A stretch of DNA of 35,772 nt from a virus: the IMG/VR virus record IMGVR_UViG_3300042923_000622, positions 1 through 35,772 of that record. One strand, written 5' to 3'. The notes under the pieces were generated by a model, which was given only the letters and a program-made list of their open reading frames with translations, was not told the origin of the DNA and made no database searches. Position numbers and translations under genes: made by a program. Shown here in pieces: positions 31,097 through 35,772 of the stretch (positions are counted from its first letter, which is position 1; each line of letters begins with the position of its first letter).

Positions 31097-31665
31097 TTAA
31101 GCTTAGTTCTAAGGATATAAAGCCTATGACACTAGAAGAAGTATTTAATCAGTATGAAAGGTTGCTTCATAAACTTTCATGTAAATGGGATAGATTATAT
31201 GAGCATGATGAATTATTTCAAACTGCCAGTATAGGACTTATTAAAGCTTACAACTCCTATGACATAAATAAAGGGTACTCTTTTTCAACTTATCTTGGAA
31301 GAGTCGTTAATAATGAAATTCTTATGTTTAACAGGAGATCAAGAAAGTATATCAACATGGAAAGCACAGAAAAAGTTGTATGTATTGATAAAGATAATAA
31401 TGAACTTGTTCTAATGGATCTTTTAGCTGATGAAACAAATTATGAAGGATTAGTTCTAGATAGCGTAGACAAAGAAAAATTACCACTAAAAATAAGAACA
31501 CTTCTTAATTCTTTAGATAAAAGAGAAAAGGACATAATAACTTGTATATTTTTTCAAGGACTAAAGCAGCAGGAAGTTAGCAAAAAGCTTGGATTAGCTC
31601 AATCTTATGTAAGTAGGATCATGCAACGCGGACTTAAGAAAATGAAGGATAATTATGAGCAATAA
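31078..31665 (+). CDS. Sigma-70 family factor, SigK/SigE-like
   Basis: 195 residues. Region 2 reads YEHDELFQTASIGLIKAYNS, then GYSFSTYLGRVVNNEILMFN, the ENEILMxxR-type -10 recognition helix of sporulation factors. A linker with DKDNNELVLMDLLADE follows, as in SigK/SigE. Region 4 has LDKREKDIITCIFFQGLKQQ and VSKKLGLAQSYVSRIMQRGL. It would direct host RNA polymerase to sporulation-type promoters, of phage or host. It is coupled to the SpoIIID-like gene by an 19-base overlap. It is shorter than host SigK by roughly 40 residues at the N-terminus, as if lacking a pro-sequence. No resolvase-type interruption. Confidence 0.85.
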   Translation: MLCTKLIKLSSKDIKPMTLEEVFNQYERLLHKLSCKWDRLYEHDELFQTASIGLIKAYNSYDINKGYSFSTYLGRVVNNEILMFNRRSRKYINMESTEKVVCIDKDNNELVLMDLLADETNYEGLVLDSVDKEKLPLKIRTLLNSLDKREKDIITCIFFQGLKQQEVSKKLGLAQSYVSRIMQRGLKKMKDNYEQ

Positions 31666-31757
31666 AAAAAAGAGCTACAAAAGTAGCCAAAGGTAAAATC
31701 GCTAGACCTATCTTAATATAAAGTAGGTCAAAAGTCAAATTTATATAGGGGGTCAAG

Positions 31758-32009
31758 GTGAAAGATAAGGTAGCACTAATTAAATTTAAAGGTTATCAAG
31801 AACATATGGAATACTTTTATCTAACTGATATAGATGGTTTAAAGGAAGGTGATGTGTTAGTAGTACCAACTAATAATTCGTATTCAATAGGTTATTTTTC
31901 AAGGTACTCAACAAATAAGCAGCATATTAAAAATGCATCTAAATGGATTGTTCAGAAAGTAGATATTGAAACCTATGAAGCAAAGATGTTTTTAGGAGGT
32001 TTTGATTAG
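31758..32009 (+). CDS. Small early protein, DUF5839-like
   Basis: 83 residues from GTG 31758 (GGGGGTCAAGGTG before it): KVALIKFKGYQEHMEYFYLT, LKEGDVLVVPTNNSYSIGYF and IVQKVDIETYEAK. All-beta pattern similar to DUF5839 phage proteins. The gap ahead (31666-31757) holds two small inverted repeats, GCTAC/GTAGC and GACCTA/TAGGTC, and no gene. Role unknown. Confidence 0.6.
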   Translation: MKDKVALIKFKGYQEHMEYFYLTDIDGLKEGDVLVVPTNNSYSIGYFSRYSTNKQHIKNASKWIVQKVDIETYEAKMFLGGFD

Positions 32010-32224
32010 TGGGTAGATTAAAAAAGATAGCTTATCCCACCAAAGAAGGAAATACCATATATGTTCATAAAAGAATAATTGACCTGTTAAAGAGAAAATG
32101 TGCCATAATCAGTCAGCAGATACAGTATAACAAAATTGTATTTGAATATAAAGATAAAAAATATGGTACTCATGGTGTAATGGAACTCTATGATGTAGGC
32201 CCTGATGTACCTAAAAAATTATAG
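32009..32224 (+). CDS. Hypothetical early protein
   Basis: 71 residues from GTG 32009, overlapping the previous stop by one base, with AGGAGGT 13 bases upstream. GRLKKIAYPTKEGNTIYVHK; basic, mixed alpha/beta, ending MELYDVGPDVPKKL. No family recognised; conserved-looking reading frame in the replication operon. Confidence 0.55.
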   Translation: MGRLKKIAYPTKEGNTIYVHKRIIDLLKRKCAIISQQIQYNKIVFEYKDKKYGTHGVMELYDVGPDVPKKL

Positions 32225-32237
32225 GGAGTCTTGATTA

Positions 32238-32495
32238 ATGGAAGAAAATCTAAAAATAGTCCAGGATATCATGCTTAAAGCCATTAAAATTACTACTACA
32301 CAAAAGCAAGATGTATCTTTTGAGTTTTTACCACTAACAACTAACTTGGCAATATCAATTTATTTTAAAGGTAAAAGTAGTAGAAATGGATTAACCAAGA
32401 GTTGGTCCATAGATGTAAAAGAAAGTGATCTTTTAGTTGAAGTATTAAAAGATTTACAGTCTATAGAAATTATAGAAGATGACTTCTTAGGATAA
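32238..32495 (+). CDS. Hypothetical early protein
   Basis: 85 residues (EENLKIVQDIMLKAIKITTT; LTTNLAISIYFKGKSSRNGL). Helix followed by beta-strands, acidic end (SIEIIEDDFLG) similar to the DDFLG acidic tail of the ssDNA-binding DUF2815 protein encoded at 34474. That shared tail may reflect a common partner. Function unknown. Confidence 0.55.
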   Translation: MEENLKIVQDIMLKAIKITTTQKQDVSFEFLPLTTNLAISIYFKGKSSRNGLTKSWSIDVKESDLLVEVLKDLQSIEIIEDDFLG

Positions 32496-32528
32496 ACATA
32501 AATTAAAAATTTAGGAGGAATAGAAAAT

Positions 32529-32990
32529 ATGAAAATTGTAGCAGAATTCAATTCAAACGAGGAATTATTAAGCTTTATAAGTACTTTTGGTACTAAAACA
32601 GTATCTCAAGTAACAAAGGGTGTAGGTACAGGAGCAGTAAAGGTTGAAGCTACTAAAAAAGAAGTTAAAGAAGATGTGAAATTAACTAAGCCAGTTCAAT
32701 TACATTCACCTGAAAAGGAAGATGATAAAAGGGATAGTACACCAAAGGTAGATACAGAGAAAGCACCTATAAAGGAAAAAGAAACTGAAACTTCCAAGGA
32801 AGCAGATTCAAAAGATGAAGAGTCTAAGATTACTAAGGAAATGGTTAGAGCTGTATTCACTAAATTAATAAAGGCCAACAAGCAAAAGGAAGCTAAGGAA
32901 TTAACTAAAAAATATGGTGCTAGTAAACTTCCAGAGCTTAAGGAAGAAAATTATGCAGCAGTATATAAAGAAGCGGAGGGATTATTATAA
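32529..32990 (+). CDS. Acidic linker protein with helical C-terminal domain
   Basis: 153 residues with TTAGGAGGA before ATG. A short N-terminal beta/alpha segment (KIVAEFNSNEELLSFISTFG), a long disordered Lys/Glu/Thr-rich middle (about 50-100), and a small C-terminal helical domain (ITKEMVRAVFTKLIKANKQK; KKYGASKLPELKEENYAAVY), which is like the rRNA-processing/ssDNA-recombination accessory domains seen before DUF2800 genes in clostridial phages. Ends one base before the next gene. Confidence 0.6.
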   Translation: MKIVAEFNSNEELLSFISTFGTKTVSQVTKGVGTGAVKVEATKKEVKEDVKLTKPVQLHSPEKEDDKRDSTPKVDTEKAPIKEKETETSKEADSKDEESKITKEMVRAVFTKLIKANKQKEAKELTKKYGASKLPELKEENYAAVYKEAEGLL

Positions 32991-32991
32991 T

Positions 32992-34140
32992 ATGGCACAA
33001 CATGCAATATTAAGTGCAAGTTCTGCATCAAGGTGGATGACATGTCCTCCTTGTGCAAGACTTGAACAGAAATTTGAAAATAAGACCAGTGAGTTTGCAG
33101 CAGAAGGAACTCTTGCACATGAACTTGGAGAACTTAATTTAAGACACAGCTTAGGTGAAATATCTAAAAAGAAATTAAATTCAGAAATTAAGAAGATAGA
33201 AGCACATGAACTTTTCACTGCCGACATGCCCGACTATGTAGAGATTTATGTCAATACCTGCTTAGAGAAGGTGTCAGAAGCTAAGGCAAAGACAAAGGAT
33301 GCACTGTTCAAGGTAGAACAAAGACTTGATTTTAGTGAATGGGTACCTGAAGGTTTTGGAACTGGTGACTTTGTAATAATTGCAGATGGAACTATGGAAA
33401 TATGTGATTTAAAGTATGGTAAAGGTGTTCCAGTATCAGCTATAGGTAATAAACAAATGAGATTATACGCACTAGGAGCAATAGCAGAGTTCAGTTTTCT
33501 CTATGATATTGAAAATGTAAAAATGACTATTATTCAGCCAAGACTTGATTCTATAAGTACTGATGAAATATCAGCAGATGAACTTATAGAATGGGCAGAA
33601 GAATTTGTAAAACCTACTGCACAACTTGCTTTTAAAGGTGAAGGAGAATTTTGTGCTGGAGAACACTGCGGATTCTGCAGAGCTAAAAGTGTATGTAAGG
33701 CTAGAGCTGATAAGAACTTAGAATTAGCTAAGTATGAGTTTAGAACTACTGAAACCTTAAGTGAAAATGATATTGCTGACATCTTAGGTAAAGCTGATGA
33801 ACTAGCTAAGTGGGTTAAGGACATACAAACCTATGCACTAGACCAAGCTTTGCAGGGGGCTGCATTTGAAGGCTGGAAGCTTGTTGAAGGTAGAAGTAAT
33901 AGGAAATATACAGACATCGAAAAAGTAGCTGAAATACTGCTTAAAGATGGATATTTGAATACTGATATTTATAAACCAAAAGAACTTCAGGGCCTAACTA
34001 ACATGGAAAAATTAGTCGGTAAAAAAGAGCTTAATAAGCTTATTGGTAAGTTGATTGAAAAACCACCAGGAAAACCAGTGCTAGTAATTGAAGATGATAA
34101 AAGACCAGTGTTTAATTCTGCTAAAGCAGACTTTGAGTAG
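32992..34140 (+). CDS. DUF2800 Cas4/RecB-like PD-(D/E)XK nuclease
   Basis: 382 residues from ATG 32992; an in-frame ATG further upstream lies in the preceding gene. The start HAILSASSASRWMTCPPCAR is the DUF2800 hallmark. PD-(D/E)XK residues appear in AAEGTLAHELGE, FGTGDFVIIADGTMEICDLK (D...D.K) and KQMRLYALGA. A four-Cys cluster (CAGEHCGFCRAKSVCKA, with an upstream CPPC) could hold an iron-sulfur cluster as in Cas4/AddB. Likely a recombination exonuclease. It precedes DUF2815 and DNA polymerase A, the standard order in these phages. Confidence 0.85.
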   Translation: MAQHAILSASSASRWMTCPPCARLEQKFENKTSEFAAEGTLAHELGELNLRHSLGEISKKKLNSEIKKIEAHELFTADMPDYVEIYVNTCLEKVSEAKAKTKDALFKVEQRLDFSEWVPEGFGTGDFVIIADGTMEICDLKYGKGVPVSAIGNKQMRLYALGAIAEFSFLYDIENVKMTIIQPRLDSISTDEISADELIEWAEEFVKPTAQLAFKGEGEFCAGEHCGFCRAKSVCKARADKNLELAKYEFRTTETLSENDIADILGKADELAKWVKDIQTYALDQALQGAAFEGWKLVEGRSNRKYTDIEKVAEILLKDGYLNTDIYKPKELQGLTNMEKLVGKKELNKLIGKLIEKPPGKPVLVIEDDKRPVFNSAKADFE

Positions 34141-34155
34141 GAGGTATATAACTAG

Positions 34156-34455
34156 GTGACAAAAATAATACTTCAAATGCCTTTAACTAAATATTTAAAA
34201 GATATTGCTAGGACATATGGTGGAACTAAATATATGTTTATAACCAAAACTAAAGGGGGTCAGGTATGGATTAGTGCTGAATGTCCGGGAGACATATCTG
34301 GTGAGGATAGCACAGATAGAAATGATATAGATTTTAGTGATTCAGGATTTTTTATGAGACTGTCAAGGGATATACACCAATACTTTGAATTGAAAGCAGG
34401 CAGTTTCAAAAGGTTAGATGAGATATTGAAAGAAATAAAAATAAAAGAAAACTAA
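34156..34455 (+). CDS. Hypothetical replication-operon protein
   Basis: 99 residues from GTG 34156 (AGGAGGT upstream): KIILQMPLTKYLKDIARTYG, KGGQVWISAECPGDISGEDS, IDFSDSGFFMRLSRDIHQYF. Mixed alpha/beta, no family recognised. Located between the DUF2800 nuclease and the DUF2815 protein, so a DNA-metabolism accessory is likely. Confidence 0.6.
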   Translation: MTKIILQMPLTKYLKDIARTYGGTKYMFITKTKGGQVWISAECPGDISGEDSTDRNDIDFSDSGFFMRLSRDIHQYFELKAGSFKRLDEILKEIKIKEN

Positions 34456-34473
34456 TATGGAGGAATGAAAATT

Positions 34474-35028
34474 ATGATAAAAGCAACTAGAAAAGGAACA
34501 AAAGTAACTACAGGAAAGGTTAGATTAAGTTATACACACCTATTTGAACCACATGCAATAGAAGGAAATGAACCTAAGTACAGTGTAAGTGTAATAATTT
34601 CTAAGACTGATATAGAAACATTAAAGGCTATTAAGGAAGCCGTAGAAGAAGTTAAAGGACAAGGAAAAGTTAAATGGGGAGGAAAAGTTCCACCAAACCT
34701 TAAAACACCTCTTAGAGATGGAGACAGCGAAAGACCAGATGATGAAGCTTATGCAAACTGCTATTTCTTAAATGCTAACAGCAAAAATAAACCAGGTGTA
34801 GTAGATGCAAATGTACAGCCTATATTAGATGCTACAGAAGTATATAGTGGCTGCTATGGTAGATTAACACTTAATTTTTATCCTTACAGTGCTAGTGGTA
34901 ATAAGGGAGTAGCTTGCGGACTTGGTAATGTTCAAAAATTAGCTGAAGGAGATCCATTAGGAGGATTTACAAGAGCCGAAGATGACTTTGAAGCTGTGGA
35001 ATCTGCTACTGATGACTTCTTAGGTTAA
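34474..35028 (+). CDS. DUF2815 single-stranded DNA-binding protein
   Basis: 184 residues from ATG 34474; the in-frame ATG at 34465 lies too close to the GGAGG site (34459-34463). It has the DUF2815 pattern KVRLSYTHLFEPHAIEGNEP, KYSVSVIISKTDIETLKAIK, RDGDSERPDDEAYANCYFLN and the acidic tail ending DDFLG. This family has the gp2.5-like OB fold, binds ssDNA and works with the polymerase next door. Its stop is one base before the polymerase start. Confidence 0.85.
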   Translation: MIKATRKGTKVTTGKVRLSYTHLFEPHAIEGNEPKYSVSVIISKTDIETLKAIKEAVEEVKGQGKVKWGGKVPPNLKTPLRDGDSERPDDEAYANCYFLNANSKNKPGVVDANVQPILDATEVYSGCYGRLTLNFYPYSASGNKGVACGLGNVQKLAEGDPLGGFTRAEDDFEAVESATDDFLG

Positions 35029-35029
35029 T

Positions 35030-35772
35030 ATGATGGATACATTAGCTATAGACGTTGAAACATATAGCAGTGTAGATATTAAAAGTGCAGGAGCTTACAA
35101 GTATTGTGAGTCTCCTGACTTTCAAATATTATTATTTGCTTATGCTTTCAATGATGAACCAGTTGAAATTGTAGATTTAGCACAGGGTGAGAAAATACCA
35201 TGTAATGTTTTTTATGCTCTTAGCGATCCTAATATTATAAAAACTGCATTTAATGCAAACTTTGAAAGAAATGCTATTCACAATTATTGGCCAAGATATT
35301 GTCCACCAGAAAGTTGGGTTTGCACTATGGTAAAAGCCTATACTATGGGATTACCTGGTTCACTTGATATGGTAGGTAAAGCAATGCATTTTCCAGAAGA
35401 TAAGCAGAAAATGAAAGAAGGTAAAGCTTTAATACAATATTTCTGTAAACCATGTAAGCCAACTAAGTCTAATGGAGGAAGAACTAGGAACCTTCCAGAA
35501 CATGCACTGGAAAAATGGGAAACCTTTAAATTATATTGTAAGCAGGACGTTGAAGTTGAAAGAGATATAAGAAATAAATTATCCAGATATATTACTACAG
35601 GAAAAGAACAGAGATTATGGGAATTAGACCAAAAGATAAATGACCGAGGTGTTGGTGTAGATTTAAAACTTATAGAAATGGCTATTGTATGTAATGCAAA
35701 ATATACTGAAAGACTTGTATCTGCAGCTATAGAATTAACTGGTTTAAGAAATCCAAACAGTGCAGCTCAATT
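35030..35772 (+). CDS. DNA polymerase A (PolI-like), 5' part
   Basis: The frame is open from ATG 35030 to the window end (about 247 residues). LAIDVETYSSVDIKSAGAYK contains the D-x-E of exonuclease motif I; ANFERNAIHNYW fits Exo II; KLYCKQDVEVERDIRNKL fits the Exo III region. The start of the polymerase domain follows (LWELDQKINDRGVGVDLKLI). This is the phage family A replicative polymerase with 3'-5' proofreading. The catalytic palm lies beyond the window. An adjacent second ATG (35033) is also possible as the start. Confidence 0.9.
   Translation, partial: MMDTLAIDVETYSSVDIKSAGAYKYCESPDFQILLFAYAFNDEPVEIVDLAQGEKIPCNVFYALSDPNIIKTAFNANFERNAIHNYWPRYCPPESWVCTMVKAYTMGLPGSLDMVGKAMHFPEDKQKMKEGKALIQYFCKPCKPTKSNGGRTRNLPEHALEKWETFKLYCKQDVEVERDIRNKLSRYITTGKEQRLWELDQKINDRGVGVDLKLIEMAIVCNAKYTERLVSAAIELTGLRNPNSAAQ

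Overview
The window is part of a temperate siphophage genome from a low-GC Firmicute, most likely Clostridium sensu stricto. This is inferred from the strong AT bias, the AGGAGGT-type ribosome binding sites, the TcdE-like holin, the SpoIIID and sigma-K/E-like genes, and the DUF2800-DUF2815-DNA polymerase A replication block. No host chromosomal gene is recognisable.

Layout. 1-2142: end of an SNF2-type helicase, a RinA/ArpU-like late regulator and a small gene. 2158-4713: terminase small subunit, a structured non-coding stretch, an HNH homing-type endonuclease, and a terminase large subunit whose Walker A codons are interrupted by 8 extra bases. 4725-12408: SPP1-like portal, minor head protein, metallopeptidase, a Tad2 (anti-Thoeris) domain fusion, scaffold, capsid, connectors and tail tube. 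12421-22257: tail chaperones, tape measure, Dit, a glycoside hydrolase and fibre, a free-standing Wzy-like polysaccharide polymerase gene with its own promoter and terminator, then Tal. 22291-24132: holin, amidase and a second holin-like protein. 24133-26812: accessory genes (tiny peptide, zinc-ribbon protein, RHH, XRE). 26827-27083: an intact-looking attP carrying the 3' end of a tRNA-Arg gene. 27086-29208, minus strand: integrase, ImmA-like protease and repressor. 29224-29677: divergent switch with seven 17-bp operators. 29446-35772: cro-like gene, small early genes, a SpoIIID-like regulator plus a sigma-K/E-like factor, recombination/replication genes and the start of DNA polymerase A.

Topology. 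Integrase arm-type repeats flank the tRNA core on both sides, and phage genes continue on both sides. This is the arrangement of a circular (unintegrated) or tandemly repeated phage genome, not of a single integrated prophage. The truncated polymerase on the right and truncated helicase on the left would be expected to join through a replication segment outside the window.

Most notable: (1) the terL Walker A gap, in which identical GCC codons flank UGAAC, next to a homing-type HNH gene, an arrangement resembling the T4 gene 60/mobA cassette; (2) the phage-borne SpoIIID-sigma pair with a 9-G tract whose length sets the C-terminus of SpoIIID; (3) the autonomous polysaccharide polymerase inserted next to a tail glycosidase; (4) the Tad2 fusion inside the head operon; (5) the seven-operator genetic switch.
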